Source: Roseisolibacter agri (lineage in GTDB: Bacteria; Gemmatimonadota; Gemmatimonadetes; Gemmatimonadales; Gemmatimonadaceae). Taken from it: DNA of 64,000 nucleotides. Within the stretch, counting starts at the first letter, position 1. Every line of letters begins with the position of its first letter. Location of the stretch: contig NZ_BRXS01000002.1 in NCBI RefSeq assembly GCF_030159095.1, positions 1 to 64,000 on the forward strand, read 5' to 3'. Positions 42,571-52,320 of the stretch are shown piece by piece. A model generated the notes under the pieces. That model searched no databases, had not been told where the DNA came from, and saw only the letters and a program-made list of their open reading frames with translations. A program made the position numbers and the translations under genes.

Positions 42571-44040
42571 GTGCCCAGGAACGTGCCCACGAACGTCCAT
42601 CCGCTCCCATCGCGTCGGCGCTGGCGCCGACGCGCCCTGCTGCTCGCGACGCTGCTCTCGGCCGCCGTCGCCGCGCCCGTGGCGCCGGCCGCCGCGCAGT
42701 CGCGCGCGGAGCTCGAGAAGGTCATCCGCCGCCGCGTGCTGCCGAACGGGCTGGAGGTGATCGTCGTCGAGAACCACGGCGTGCCGCTGGCCACCGTCGA
42801 GGTGGACGTGAAGAACGGCTCGTACACGCAGCCGCCCGACTACGCGGGGCTCGCGCACATGTACGAGCACATGTTCTTCAAGGCGAGCCAGCAGTTCCCG
42901 GCGCCCGACCAGTTCACGCAGCGCGCCACCGAGCTCGGGGCCGTGTTCAACGGCACGACGCAGGAGGAGCGCGTGAACTACTACATGACGCTCCCCGCCG
43001 ACTCGCTGCCCGCGGCGATGCGCGCGGTCGCCAGCGCGCTGCGCTCCCCGCTCTTCCGCGCCGACGAGCTGGCGCGCGAGAAGGAAGTCGTGCTGGGCGA
43101 GTACGACCGCCAGGAGGCGAACCCCGCGTTCGGCTTCCAGAACGAGCTGACGAAGCGGCTCTATCCGGGGCAGTTCTCGCGGAAGAACATCATCGGCGAC
43201 CGGCAGGTGATCCGCACGGTGACGCCCGAGAAGATGCGCGAGATCCAGAAGCGCTACTACGTGCCGAACAACACCGCGCTCGTCGTCACGGGCGACGTCG
43301 TCCCCGACTCGGTGTTCGCGTGGGCGGAGCGCTGGTACGGCGACTGGGCGAAGGGCGCCGATCCGTTCGCCGACGCGCCCATCCCGGCGATCCCCGCGCT
43401 CACCGCCGACGAGGGCGTGATCGCCGAGGCGGGCGTGAGCGCGGTGACGGTGCTCGTGCAGTGGCAGGGGCCGAGCGTGCGCAGGGACCGCGCGGCGACG
43501 TACACGGCGGACGTGTTCAGCGACGCGCTCAACACGCCGGGCTCGCGCTTCCAGCGGAAGCTCGTGGACAGCGGGCTGTGGCAGGGCGTGGCGGTGAACT
43601 ACTACACGCTCGACCAGGTGGGCCCGATCACGATCAGCGGCCAGGCCGATCCGGCGAAGCTGCGCGAGGCGCTGGCCGCGCTGCGCGACGAGATCGAGAA
43701 GCTGGACGACCCGGGCTACTTCAGCGCCGACGAGCTGGTGGCGGTGAAGGCGCAGCGGGCGATGGAGAGCGCGCTCGGCGCCGAGCGCACGAGCGGGCTG
43801 ACGCACACGATCGGCTTCTGGTGGGCGGTGGCGGACCTGGACTACTTCATGGGCTACGTGGACGAGATGGCGAAGCAGACGCCGGCGGACCTGCAGGGGT
43901 ACGCAGCGAAGTACATCGTCGGCAAGCCGCGCATCACGGGCGTGCTGCTGTCGCCCGAGGACCGCGCGGCGCTGAAGCTGACCGAGGCGGAGCTGGCGGG
44001 CGTGTGGAAGAAGGCGACGGCGGCGGGGGTGGTGCCGTGA
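42571..44040 (+). CDS. M16-family zinc peptidase, catalytic subunit
   Basis: About 489 residues with a signal peptide (RRALLLATLLSAAVAAPVAPAAAQ) and an M16 peptidase architecture: GLEVIVVENHGVPLATVEVDVKNGS, then the inverted zinc motif HMYEHMFFKA (HxxEH) near residue 96 and the downstream Glu in EKEVVLGEYDRQEANP. The second M16 domain runs from about residue 200. It is the zinc-binding half of a periplasmic M16 pair; the next gene encodes the partner without a zinc site. The GTG at 42571 gives a good signal peptide; GTG 42583 and an upstream ATG at 42397 are alternatives. Confidence 0.9.
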   Translation: MPRNVPTNVHPLPSRRRWRRRALLLATLLSAAVAAPVAPAAAQSRAELEKVIRRRVLPNGLEVIVVENHGVPLATVEVDVKNGSYTQPPDYAGLAHMYEHMFFKASQQFPAPDQFTQRATELGAVFNGTTQEERVNYYMTLPADSLPAAMRAVASALRSPLFRADELAREKEVVLGEYDRQEANPAFGFQNELTKRLYPGQFSRKNIIGDRQVIRTVTPEKMREIQKRYYVPNNTALVVTGDVVPDSVFAWAERWYGDWAKGADPFADAPIPAIPALTADEGVIAEAGVSAVTVLVQWQGPSVRRDRAATYTADVFSDALNTPGSRFQRKLVDSGLWQGVAVNYYTLDQVGPITISGQADPAKLREALAALRDEIEKLDDPGYFSADELVAVKAQRAMESALGAERTSGLTHTIGFWWAVADLDYFMGYVDEMAKQTPADLQGYAAKYIVGKPRITGVLLSPEDRAALKLTEAELAGVWKKATAAGVVP

Positions 44041-45389
44041 GCGTGCGTCGATTCCTTCTGGCGGCGGCGCTTCTCGCCGCTGCTGCACCTGCCTTCGCGC
44101 AGGCGGAGCGAGCGCCGAGCGCCGAGCGCCGGGCGGTCATGCTCGCCCCGTCCGACACCAACACCACGTCGTTCGACGTCAACGGCCTCCAGGTCATCCT
44201 GCGCCGCGTCACGTCCAACGAGGTCGTCGCCGCGAACCTCTACCTGCTCGGCGGCACGCGGCAGGTGTCGGCGCAGCAGGCGGGGCTCGAGCCGTTCCTG
44301 CTGGAGGCGAGCGAGCGCGGCACGGTCGCGTATCCGCGCGAGCAGCTGCGCGAGAAGATGGCGCGGCTCGGGAGCCTGATCGGTGTCGATCCCGACCACG
44401 ACTGGACGACGTTCGCGCTGCGCAGCACGACGGCGACCTTCGACTCGACGTGGGCGATCTTCGCCGACCGGCTGCTGCGTCCCGCGCTCGACTCGGGCGA
44501 GGTGGAGCTGCTGCGCGGCCAGCTGCTGAACGGCGTGCGCCAGCGGCGCGACAGCCCCGATGCGCAGCTCGAGTACCTGGCCGACTCGCTGGCGTTCGCG
44601 GGCCACCCCTACGGCATCGCGCCGAGCGGCACCGAGGCGTCGCTGCGCCGCATCACGATCGCCGACCTGCGGAAGTACCGGCAGGAGCAGATGGTGACGT
44701 CGCGCATGCTGCTGGTGGTCGTCGGCGACGTCGACCGCGCGCGCATCGAGCGGCTCGTCGCGACGACGCTCGGCACGCTGCCGAAGGGGAGCTACACGTG
44801 GACGCCGCCGGCGCCGCCGACCGCGCAGCCCGCCGGCGTCGCGGTGGAGCGGCGCGAGCTGCCCACGAACTACCTCCTCGGCTACTTCCCGGGGCCGAGC
44901 GCGGCGAGCCCGGACTACTATCCGCTGCGCATCGCGACGGCGGTGCTCTCGGGCCGCTTCTTCGCCGAGATCCGCAGCAAGCGCAACCTGTCGTACGCGG
45001 TGCACGCGCCGTTCGTGGACCGCGCGGTGGCGACGGGCGGCGTGTACGTGACGACGGTCGATCCGCGCACGACGCTGGCGCTGATGCGCGAGGAGCTGCG
45101 CAACCTGCAGGAGGGGTGGATCACGCCGCGCGGGCTGGACCAGCTGCGGCAGCAGTTCATCACGGAGTACTTCCTCGACAACGAGACGAACGCCGACCAG
45201 GCGAACTTCCTGGCGCGGGCGCAGCTCTACCGCGGCGACTGGCGCCGCGCGGCGCGCTTCGTCGAGGAGCTGCGCGCGGTGACGCCGGACGACGTGCGGC
45301 GCGTGGCGCGGCAGTACCTGCATGACCTGCGGCTGGCGTACATCGGGGATCCGGGGAAGCTGGATGAGAGCCTCGTGAAGGTCTTCTGA
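44037..45389 (+). CDS. M16-family peptidase, non-catalytic partner subunit
   Basis: A 450-residue M16 homologue with a signal peptide (RRFLLAAALLAAAAPAFAQ). At the position of the zinc motif it reads QQAGLEPFLLEA, so HxxEH is lost. The C-terminal half is well conserved (LLGYFPGPSAASPDYYPLRIATAVLSGRFFAEIRSKRNLSYAVHAPF) and carries the substrate-binding Arg/Tyr typical of the inactive subunit. The GTG start overlaps the stop of the catalytic subunit gene (GTGA), indicating coupled translation and a heterodimer. A class B palindrome begins nine bases after the stop. Confidence 0.9.
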   Translation: MSVRRFLLAAALLAAAAPAFAQAERAPSAERRAVMLAPSDTNTTSFDVNGLQVILRRVTSNEVVAANLYLLGGTRQVSAQQAGLEPFLLEASERGTVAYPREQLREKMARLGSLIGVDPDHDWTTFALRSTTATFDSTWAIFADRLLRPALDSGEVELLRGQLLNGVRQRRDSPDAQLEYLADSLAFAGHPYGIAPSGTEASLRRITIADLRKYRQEQMVTSRMLLVVVGDVDRARIERLVATTLGTLPKGSYTWTPPAPPTAQPAGVAVERRELPTNYLLGYFPGPSAASPDYYPLRIATAVLSGRFFAEIRSKRNLSYAVHAPFVDRAVATGGVYVTTVDPRTTLALMREELRNLQEGWITPRGLDQLRQQFITEYFLDNETNADQANFLARAQLYRGDWRRAARFVEELRAVTPDDVRRVARQYLHDLRLAYIGDPGKLDESLVKVF

Positions 45390-45397
45390 CGCGCACG

Positions 45398-45558
45398 AGA
45401 CGGCGGAGGACGGAACGGCGGAGAACGGTAGGGCGGAGGACGATACGGCGTGAAACGAAAGAGCGGGCGCTGCGAGCTTCGAGCTCCAAGCGTCCGCCTT
45501 TTCGTATCGCGCCCTTCCGTTCTCCGCTTCATCGTTTTCCGCTCCATCGTCCTCCGCA
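45398..45558. repeat. Class B tandem-repeat palindrome, copy 6
   Basis: Stacks of 15-nt units (CGGAGGACGGAACGG, CGGAGAACGGTAGGG, CGGAGGACGATACGG) form the left arm and pair with the right arm. The inner unit GCGTGAAACGAAAGAGCGG is matched by a unit with GAAAAGGCGG at right, a copy-specific variant. It starts nine bases after the M16 stop. Confidence 0.86.
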
Positions 45559-45623
45559 GAATCGTTCGCGTTCGCACGGCGTGTGCATTTACCAGCGCTC
45601 CCCCACCCGCCCAGGAGCCGCCG

Positions 45624-46064
45624 ATGCGATCTCGCACCACCGCCCGACGCACGCCCCCGCCAGAGCAAGGCCGCACGCCCGAGGTCGCCGAGCCGCGGAA
45701 GCGGGCGACCACCCGCGCGACGCCGCCGGCGTCCCGTCGCTCACGGCGCGCGCCCGAGCCGGCCGAGGTGGACGGGTCGGCGCTCGAGGCCGCCGTGCCG
45801 CTCCCGACCGATCCCGGGGAGCTCTACCGGCGCGAGAAGTCGCGGCGCGTCAGCCGCGTCGACCCCGCCGTGATGGCCGAGGCGCGCCGGCTGCTCGAGG
45901 AGGCGATGACGCCGATCGGCGGGCGGAAGCGCGGCGGCACGGTGACCGTCGGTCAGGCGGCGCGGCGGCGGAAGCCGGCGCTCAAGCCCGACGAGTTCGA
46001 CCTGCCGGAGTACCGCCCGGGCGCGACCGCCGCGCGCGGCGGCACCGAGGCGGACGAGGAATAG
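45624..46064 (+). CDS. Basic, disordered hypothetical protein
   Basis: A 146-residue protein, strongly basic in its first 50 residues (Arg/Thr/Pro-rich), with a more ordered helix VDPAVMAEARRLLEEAMTPIGGRKRGG near residues 80-105 and an acidic C-terminus. I do not recognise it. Low complexity and charge suggest a nucleic-acid-associated or intrinsically disordered protein. AGGAG lies eight bases before the ATG at 45624, and the reading frame is clearly used up to the stop three bases before the hisIE stop codon on the opposite strand. Confidence 0.6.
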   Translation: MRSRTTARRTPPPEQGRTPEVAEPRKRATTRATPPASRRSRRAPEPAEVDGSALEAAVPLPTDPGELYRREKSRRVSRVDPAVMAEARRLLEEAMTPIGGRKRGGTVTVGQAARRRKPALKPDEFDLPEYRPGATAARGGTEADEE

Positions 46065-46067
46065 TCG

Positions 46068-46706
46068 TCAGGCGGTGGCCCGGGGCGCGTCAGCGCGCGC
46101 CCGGGCCGCCAGCACGGCGCGCACGTCGTCGAGCGTGACGCCGATGGCGCGCAGCGCCACCAGGGTGTGGTACACGACGTCGGCGCCCTCTTCCGCCGCC
46201 CGCTCGCGGTCGGCGTCGGCGCACGCGGTCACGAGCTCCGCCGCCTCCTCGCCGATCTTCTTCAGGCGCAGGTTGCGGTCGGCGAGCAGGCGCTGGGTGT
46301 AGCTGGGGCGGGCGTCGGGCGACGCGGGGGGCGTCGCGACGGCGCGCGCCGCGAGCGTCGCGTCCAGCGCCCCCAGCGCGTCCGCGCCCAGCGCGACGTC
46401 CCCGAAGCACGAGGTCGCCCCCGTGTGGCAGGCCGGCCCCGCGGGCGTCACGCGCGCCAGCACCGCGTCGGCGTCGCAGTCGGCGGCCAGCGACACCACG
46501 CGCTGCACGTTCCCGCTCGTCGCGCCCTTGTGCCACAGCCCGCGCGTGCGCGAGCGGTAGTGCATCTCACCCGTCGCCAGCGTGCGCTCCAGCGCCTCGC
46601 GATCGGCGTGCGCGACCATCAGCACCGCGCCCGTGCGCGCGTCCTGCGCGACCACGGTCACCAGCCCGGCGCCCTTCATGAAGTCCAGCGTGTCCAGATC
46701 GAGCAT
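46068..46706 (-). CDS. hisIE: Bifunctional phosphoribosyl-AMP cyclohydrolase / phosphoribosyl-ATP pyrophosphatase
   Basis: A 212-residue fusion for steps 2 and 3 of histidine synthesis. The N-terminal HisI part has [26 protein letters not shown], the [13 protein letters not shown] motif near residue 60, and zinc-ligand Cys in AADCDAD and [12 protein letters not shown]. The C-terminal HisE part has [21 protein letters not shown] near 143 and [24 protein letters not shown]. It is encoded apart from the main his operon, about 3 kb downstream of hisN. A TACATT hexamer ends six bases before the ATG at 46706, pointing to independent, leaderless transcription. Confidence 0.93.
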   Translation of the reverse strand: MLDLDTLDFMKGAGLVTVVAQDARTGAVLMVAHADREALERTLATGEMHYRSRTRGLWHKGATSGNVQRVVSLAADCDADAVLARVTPAGPACHTGATSCFGDVALGADALGALDATLAARAVATPPASPDARPSYTQRLLADRNLRLKKIGEEAAELVTACADADRERAAEEGADVVYHTLVALRAIGVTLDDVRAVLAARARADAPRATA

Positions 46707-46712
46707 GCGCGG

Positions 46713-46718
46713 AATGTA
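46713..46718 (-). promoter_or_regulatory. TACATT -10 hexamer, leaderless start of hisIE
   Basis: The minus strand reads TACATT ending six bases before the hisIE ATG at 46706. Confidence 0.45.
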
Positions 46719-46779
46719 ATCCCTTCCGATCGCCGTCCCCCCGCGCCAGCTTGCGCCGCCACCCCGCTCCCCACTCCTC

Positions 46780-47088
46780 GTGCGCAAGACCGCGCAGCGC
46801 CTCCTGACCGAGTACGGCCTCGCCGCCGTCGTCGTCTACTTCGCGATCTTCTTCGCCGTGCTCTTCGGCGCCTGGGCCGCCATCGGCGCCGGGTGGAAGC
46901 CGACGGGCGCGCTCGCGAACGTGGGCGCATTCACCGCCGCGTACCTGTTCACCAAGGTCACGCAGCCGGTGCGCATCGCGGCGACGGTCGTGCTCGCGCC
47001 GCTGGCGGCGAAGCTCTGGGAGCGCATCACCGGGCGGCGGCCCGGTGCGATCGCGGCCGCCCCGACCACCGACGAGCCGCGCGCCTAG
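46780..47088 (+). CDS. Small DUF1279 (FAM210-like) membrane protein
   Basis: A 102-residue protein with one clear membrane helix ([22 protein letters not shown]) and a second amphipathic stretch [37 protein letters not shown]. This layout (TEYG at the start, YxxxKxTxPxR-xxT in the middle) is that of DUF1279/FAM210, a family mostly known from mitochondria and some bacteria. Function unknown. The GTG at 46780 is the likely start. It is divergent from hisIE, 73 bases apart, and its 3' end stops 16 bases before the end of the convergent gene. Confidence 0.72.
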   Translation: MRKTAQRLLTEYGLAAVVVYFAIFFAVLFGAWAAIGAGWKPTGALANVGAFTAAYLFTKVTQPVRIAATVVLAPLAAKLWERITGRRPGAIAAAPTTDEPRA

Positions 47089-47104
47089 CGACCCACGCGG
47101 TCGA

Positions 47105-47965
47105 TCAGCGCCCCCACGCCTGGCACGGACGGGGAGTCGTGCCCGTCGGGGGAAACACCGCCAGGTCGGCGGAATCGGCCGTGGCGCCGAACTGCCTGCG
47201 GACGGGCCAGGTGCACGGGAAGTAGCTGCTGCGCATGAACTTGATCTCGATCCCCTCGGCGCGCCCCTGCTGCAGCGGGACCATGAACAGCAACCCGAAC
47301 TCGTTGATGGCGCGCGCGAAGCGCAGCGGCCCCGCGTCGAACGGATCCAGGCCGATCCCCGCGATCATGCGCGCCACGGTCTCTTTCGCCGCCCGGTCGT
47401 TCGCGGCGATGGGGACGGTCGGGGGGACCCCGTGCACCAGCGGCTGCGCGATCACGTAGGCGCCGGGGATCCCGACCTTCACCACGCGCGCGCGCGGCGC
47501 CCACGACTGCACGCGCTCGCTGTTCGACGGGCCGGGCACGAGCTCCAGGTAGCCGTCGGCCGCCTTCCGCAGGGCCGCTGAGGTGACGTCGACGAGGATC
47601 TTCCCGTCGAGCGGGCCGAGGCTCTTCGTCACCAGCTCCTCCAGCGCGGCCCCCGGCACGGCGAGCACGATCACGTCCGCGCGCGCCGCCGCGTCCTGCT
47701 GGGACGCCGCCGAACCCTTCGGCCCGGTGCGCGCGACCAGCGTGCGCACCGCCTCGCGCCCCGGCTCGCGCGAGCCGTAGATCACCGGGTGCCCCAGCTT
47801 CGCGAGCTGCGGACCGAGCGCGCTCCCGACGTTGCCGGTTCCGATGATGGCGACAGTGGGCAGCGCCTGCCTCGCGCCTCGATCCTCCCGCGACGTCTGC
47901 CTGCCGCTGCCACCGATGGAGAGGATCGAGCCGACCGCCAGCATCGTCCACGGAAGTAGGCGCAT
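47105..47965 (-). CDS. F420-dependent NADP oxidoreductase-like (NPD) exported protein
   Basis: A 286-residue protein with a short N-terminal membrane/signal segment (LPWTMLAVGSILSIGG) followed by a Rossmann domain (VAIIGTGNVGSALGPQLAKLGH at ~37-58, VIYGSREPGREA) of the NADP oxidoreductase coenzyme-F420-dependent family, with DVIVLAVPGAALEEL near 113 and a C-terminal helical part. The family includes F420H2:NADP oxidoreductases and STEAP-like ferric reductases; the actual cofactor partner cannot be told. AGGAG precedes the ATG at 47965. The N-terminal hydrophobic stretch is unusual for this family. Confidence 0.82.
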   Translation of the reverse strand: MRLLPWTMLAVGSILSIGGSGRQTSREDRGARQALPTVAIIGTGNVGSALGPQLAKLGHPVIYGSREPGREAVRTLVARTGPKGSAASQQDAAARADVIVLAVPGAALEELVTKSLGPLDGKILVDVTSAALRKAADGYLELVPGPSNSERVQSWAPRARVVKVGIPGAYVIAQPLVHGVPPTVPIAANDRAAKETVARMIAGIGLDPFDAGPLRFARAINEFGLLFMVPLQQGRAEGIEIKFMRSSYFPCTWPVRRQFGATADSADLAVFPPTGTTPRPCQAWGR

Positions 47966-48141
47966 TGCACTGGGCTCCTGACGTCGCGGGATCTCTCGAC
48001 GTCGCCGTGCGGGTTCGACACGACCGCCGGTGCTTCACCGGGATGGTCGTGCAGGGATGGTGAGCGGACCGTCGCGCGCTGGAAAGTGCCGCTCCGATCC
48101 GCGTCCGCCAGGGGCGCGGTGGAGCCGATCGCGGCGGTCGA

Positions 48142-49311
48142 TCAGCGCTCCCGCTCCCACTCCAGCGCGAGCGCGCCCACGACGGCCGGCGCCTTCGCGC
48201 CCGGGTGCGCGAGCGTCACCGTCGCCCCCGCCGCGCGCACGAGGCAGCGCGAGTTGTAGACGCGCGGCCCCGGCACGGGCAGGCACATCACGGGACCATC
48301 GACGCGCAGCAGCGGCGCCGGCCCGCCGCCCGCCGCCGTCGCGCGCGCGAGGAAGACGAGGTTGAGCAGCCCCATGGGCAACCGCAGCCGCACCGAGTCG
48401 CCGGGCGCGAGCCGCACGGACGCGGCGACGAGGCGCTCGTCGGGGCGCAGGTCCGGGCGCAGCCCCTCGAAGCCGGCCACCGGCGCGAACACGCGGATCT
48501 CGCCGCCGGCCCAGCGGTTCCCGACCGACAGGCCGAGGTGGGTGCGCCCCGCCCGCAGCGGGCGGATGTGCAGGCCGTCGAGCGTGGCGACGGTGCTGTC
48601 GTCGACGCTTAGCCGCGCGCTCAGCAGCGTCACGGGCTCGCCGTCCACGCCGGTGAACTCGGTCGGCAGCTCGCGCGCGGGATCGCCCACCAGGAAGTCG
48701 TTCCAGACCGCCGCGCGGGCGTCGCGCACCGGCCGGCAGAGGAGGACCACGTCCGTCGCGAGCGCGCCGAGCGAGGCGCGCACGATCGCGTCGCCCCGCC
48801 GCGGGCAGGTGACCACGCCGCGTGCGGACAGCTCGACCGGCGCGCCCGCGATGCGCGCGTAGCGCACGCCCGTATCGGGCAGCACGCGCCCGTCCGCGTC
48901 GAGCACGCGCGTCGCGAGCGACACGGCCTTCACGTGGTTCACGACGACCGTGTCGCGGACGCCGGTGACGAGACGCACGGGCGGTCCCGCGCCGGCCGAC
49001 CACCAGAGGAGCGCGACACACGTCGCGACGCCCGCGCCCGCGATCCCCGCCGCGAGCCGCATGCGTCCGCGGTGATCCAGGCGACGGAGCGCGCTCCACG
49101 CCAGGTGCGGCGCCGATCGGAGCGCCTCGCGCACGTACCACCACCGCGCGGCACCCGCGCCGTCGCGCGCGGCCCGCTCCGCGTACTCCTCCGCCAGGTC
49201 GCCGACGACGGACTCCGCGAGCACGGGATCGACGCCGATGCGCTCCAGCAGCGTCTCGATCGACGACCGGGCCGCACGCGGCGCGCGATGGGTGGCGCGC
49301 ATCGTCTTCAT
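48142..49311 (-). CDS. Permease-prefix-like membrane-anchored protein, unknown function
   Basis: A 389-residue protein. Residues ~15-75 (IETLLERIGVDPVLAESVVGDLAEEYAER, then WWYVREALRSAPHLAWSAL) look like the permease prefix domain that normally precedes MacB/FtsX-type permeases regulated by PadR. A single membrane helix follows (AAGIAGAGVATCVALLWW). The rest is a ~280-residue periplasmic beta-rich region with Ig-like character (VKAVSLATRVLDADGRVLPDTGVRYARI) and no permease. The PadR-family gene upstream overlaps it by ATGA, so it is the regulator's direct operon partner. Function unknown. Confidence 0.72.
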   Translation of the reverse strand: MKTMRATHRAPRAARSSIETLLERIGVDPVLAESVVGDLAEEYAERAARDGAGAARWWYVREALRSAPHLAWSALRRLDHRGRMRLAAGIAGAGVATCVALLWWSAGAGPPVRLVTGVRDTVVVNHVKAVSLATRVLDADGRVLPDTGVRYARIAGAPVELSARGVVTCPRRGDAIVRASLGALATDVVLLCRPVRDARAAVWNDFLVGDPARELPTEFTGVDGEPVTLLSARLSVDDSTVATLDGLHIRPLRAGRTHLGLSVGNRWAGGEIRVFAPVAGFEGLRPDLRPDERLVAASVRLAPGDSVRLRLPMGLLNLVFLARATAAGGGPAPLLRVDGPVMCLPVPGPRVYNSRCLVRAAGATVTLAHPGAKAPAVVGALALEWERER

Positions 49312-49640
49312 GCCGGCTCCGGGCCGAGCAGGCCGACGCCGGCCCACATCGAGACGGCCTGCCGCTGCGCCGCGCGCAGCGCCCGCGTTCCGGCGCCCGT
49401 GAGCGTGAAGTGGCGGCGCGAGCGCCCGCCGCGCACCGGCAGCGGCGCGCTCGCGTGCGAGGTGAGCAGGCCCTTGTCCTCCAGCCGCTGCAGCGTCGTG
49501 TAGATGGCGCCGACGGAGTGGTCGCGCCCGAGGCGCGCGGCGAGGTCGCGCCGGATCGCGAGGCCGTACGCCTCCTCTCCCAGCCGCGCGACGGCGAGCA
49601 GCGCGGCGAGCTCCAGCGATCCGATGGTGGGCGTCGACAT
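49308..49640 (-). CDS. PadR-family transcriptional regulator
   Basis: A 110-residue winged-helix protein with the PadR signature: GSLELAALLAVARLGEEAYGLAIRRDLAARLGRDHSVGAIYTTLQRLEDKGLLTSHAS at residues 7-64, then RRHFTLTGAGTRALRAA. This short PadR class dimerises and often represses its own operon. A TTGTAGAACAA dyad lies ten bases upstream of the ATG and is a candidate operator. The stop overlaps the start of the permease-prefix-like gene. No permease gene is linked. Confidence 0.9.
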   Translation of the reverse strand: MSTPTIGSLELAALLAVARLGEEAYGLAIRRDLAARLGRDHSVGAIYTTLQRLEDKGLLTSHASAPLPVRGGRSRRHFTLTGAGTRALRAAQRQAVSMWAGVGLLGPEPA

Positions 49641-49649
49641 GTTGCGATC

Positions 49650-49660
49650 TTGTAGAACAA
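49650..49660. promoter_or_regulatory. TTGT-AGA-ACAA dyad, candidate PadR operator
   Basis: An 11-base palindrome in an AT-richer patch directly upstream of the PadR gene; CAAGAT ending six bases before the ATG could be the -10. The dyad overlaps that promoter, fitting autoregulation. Confidence 0.45.
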
Positions 49661-49694
49661 ATCCCCGGGCCGCAAGAGCGGCCGTGCCCCTCCG

Positions 49695-50471
49695 TCAGCC
49701 GCGGCCGAGCACCCGCCGCGCCTCCGCCGCCAGCGCGCCGTTCGTCGCGATCGCGTCGCCGCCGAACGCCGTGCGCCGCCCGTCCCAGGTCGTGAACGCG
49801 CCCCCCGCCTCCTCGATGATCGGCAGCAGCGGCGCGGTGTCCCAGTCGCCCACGATCGCGTCCACCATCACCTCCGCGCGCCCCGTCGCGACCAGCAGGT
49901 AGCCGTAGCAGTCCGCCCAGCTGCGCGAGAGCAGCGCCGCGTCCTCCAGCGCGCGCCACGCGTCGCGGCGCTCGGGGCGATGTCCGAACTTCGGATCGGT
50001 GGTGAGCACCATCGCGCGATCGAGCGACGCGACGTCCGACACGCGCGCCCGCGCGCCGTTCCACCAGCACCCCTCGCCCGGCGCGGCGGCGACCATCTCG
50101 CGCACCGCGGGGAAGTACGCCGCGCCCGCGAGCACGGTGTCGCCCTCCACGCACGCCACGAGCGTCCCCCACAGCGGCACGCCGCGCACGAACGTCTTCG
50201 TGCCGTCGATCGGATCGAGCACCCACCGCCGCGGCGCGTCGCCGCGCGTCAGCCCGAACTCCTCGCCCAGGATCCCGTCGCCCGGAAACCGCGTCTCGAT
50301 CCACGCGCGCGCCACCTGCTCGGCCCCGCGGTCGGCGACGGTCACCGGCGAGCCGTCGCCCTTCGTCTCCACGTCGACGCCCGCGCCGAAGAAGCGCATC
50401 GCGTGGTCGCCGGCGACGCGCGCGACGTCGGCGGCGGCGTACATGAGCAGGGCGGGCGAGGCGTCGGTCAT
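49695..50471 (-). CDS. hisN: Histidinol-phosphatase, inositol monophosphatase type
   Basis: A 258-residue protein of the inositol-monophosphatase superfamily with the metal-binding motifs ILGEEFG near residue 68, WVLDPIDGTKTFVRG near 83 and VGDWDTAPLLPIIEEAGG near 207. In GC-rich bacteria with a separate IGPD-only hisB, this HisN type provides the histidinol-phosphatase step. Its position at the end of the his operon supports that assignment over generic inositol monophosphatase. It is four bases downstream of ycaQ. No HAD- or PHP-type phosphatase for the step is seen here. Confidence 0.86.
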   Translation of the reverse strand: MTDASPALLMYAAADVARVAGDHAMRFFGAGVDVETKGDGSPVTVADRGAEQVARAWIETRFPGDGILGEEFGLTRGDAPRRWVLDPIDGTKTFVRGVPLWGTLVACVEGDTVLAGAAYFPAVREMVAAAPGEGCWWNGARARVSDVASLDRAMVLTTDPKFGHRPERRDAWRALEDAALLSRSWADCYGYLLVATGRAEVMVDAIVGDWDTAPLLPIIEEAGGAFTTWDGRRTAFGGDAIATNGALAAEARRVLGRG

Positions 50472-50474
50472 GCG

Positions 50475-51560
<1,086 letters not shown>

Positions 51561-51561
51561 C

Positions 51562-52320
51562 TCAGCGGACCGGCAGCCCCGCGTCGGCCATCGTGCGCTT
51601 CAGCGCGCCCACCGTCGTCACGCCGTCGTGCAGGATCCCCGCGACCAGCGCCGCGTCCGCGTGCCCGTCGGCGATCGCCTGGCGCACGTGCTCCGCGTTC
51701 CCCGCGCCGCCGCTCGCGATCACGGGCACGTCCACCGCGTCGGCCACCGCGCGCGTCAGCGGCAGGTCGTAGCCCGTGCGCGCGCCGTCGCGGTCGATGC
51801 TGGTGAGCAGGATCTCGCCCGCCCCGCGCGCCACGCACTCGCGCGCCCACGCCACGGCCTCCAGCTCCGTCGGCTGCCGCCCGCCCTTCACGTGGACGCG
51901 GAACATCCCCGCCGCGTCGTCCCACTTGGCGTCGATGCTCGCCACCACGCACTGCGCGCCGAAGCGCCACGCGCTCTCGGTCAGCACCGCGGGGCGGTCG
52001 ACGGCGGCGGAGTTGATGCTCACCTTGTCGGCGCCCGCGCGCAGCGCGCGCCCGACGTCGTCGGCCGTGCGCACGCCGCCGCCGATGGTCAGCGGCACGA
52101 ACAGGCGCTCGGCCGTGCGCCGCGCGACGTCGAGCAGCGTCGCCCGCTCCTCGTTGGAGGCCGAGATGTCGAGGAAGGTGATCTCGTCCGCGCCTTCGGC
52201 CTCGTAGCGCGCGGCCAGCTCCACCGGGTCGCCGACGTCGCGCAGGTTCACGAACTGCGTCCCCTTCACCACGCGCCCGCCCTTCACGTCCAGGCAGACG
52301 ATGAGCCGCCGCGTGAGCAT
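51562..52320 (-). CDS. hisF: Imidazole glycerol phosphate synthase, cyclase subunit
   Basis: A 252-residue TIM barrel with the HisF motifs LIVCLDVKGGRVVKGTQFVNLRDVGDPVELA at the N-terminus (catalytic Asp11), ITFLDISASNEER, GGGVRT, DKVSINSAAV, VVASIDAK, GEILLTSIDRDGARTGYD (catalytic Asp near 130) and VPVIASGGAGN. With HisH it converts PRFAR and glutamine-derived ammonia to IGP and AICAR. The stop codon lies two bases before ycaQ's start. Its start overlaps the hisB stop. Confidence 0.96.
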   Translation of the reverse strand: MLTRRLIVCLDVKGGRVVKGTQFVNLRDVGDPVELAARYEAEGADEITFLDISASNEERATLLDVARRTAERLFVPLTIGGGVRTADDVGRALRAGADKVSINSAAVDRPAVLTESAWRFGAQCVVASIDAKWDDAAGMFRVHVKGGRQPTELEAVAWARECVARGAGEILLTSIDRDGARTGYDLPLTRAVADAVDVPVIASGGAGNAEHVRQAIADGHADAALVAGILHDGVTTVGALKRTMADAGLPVR

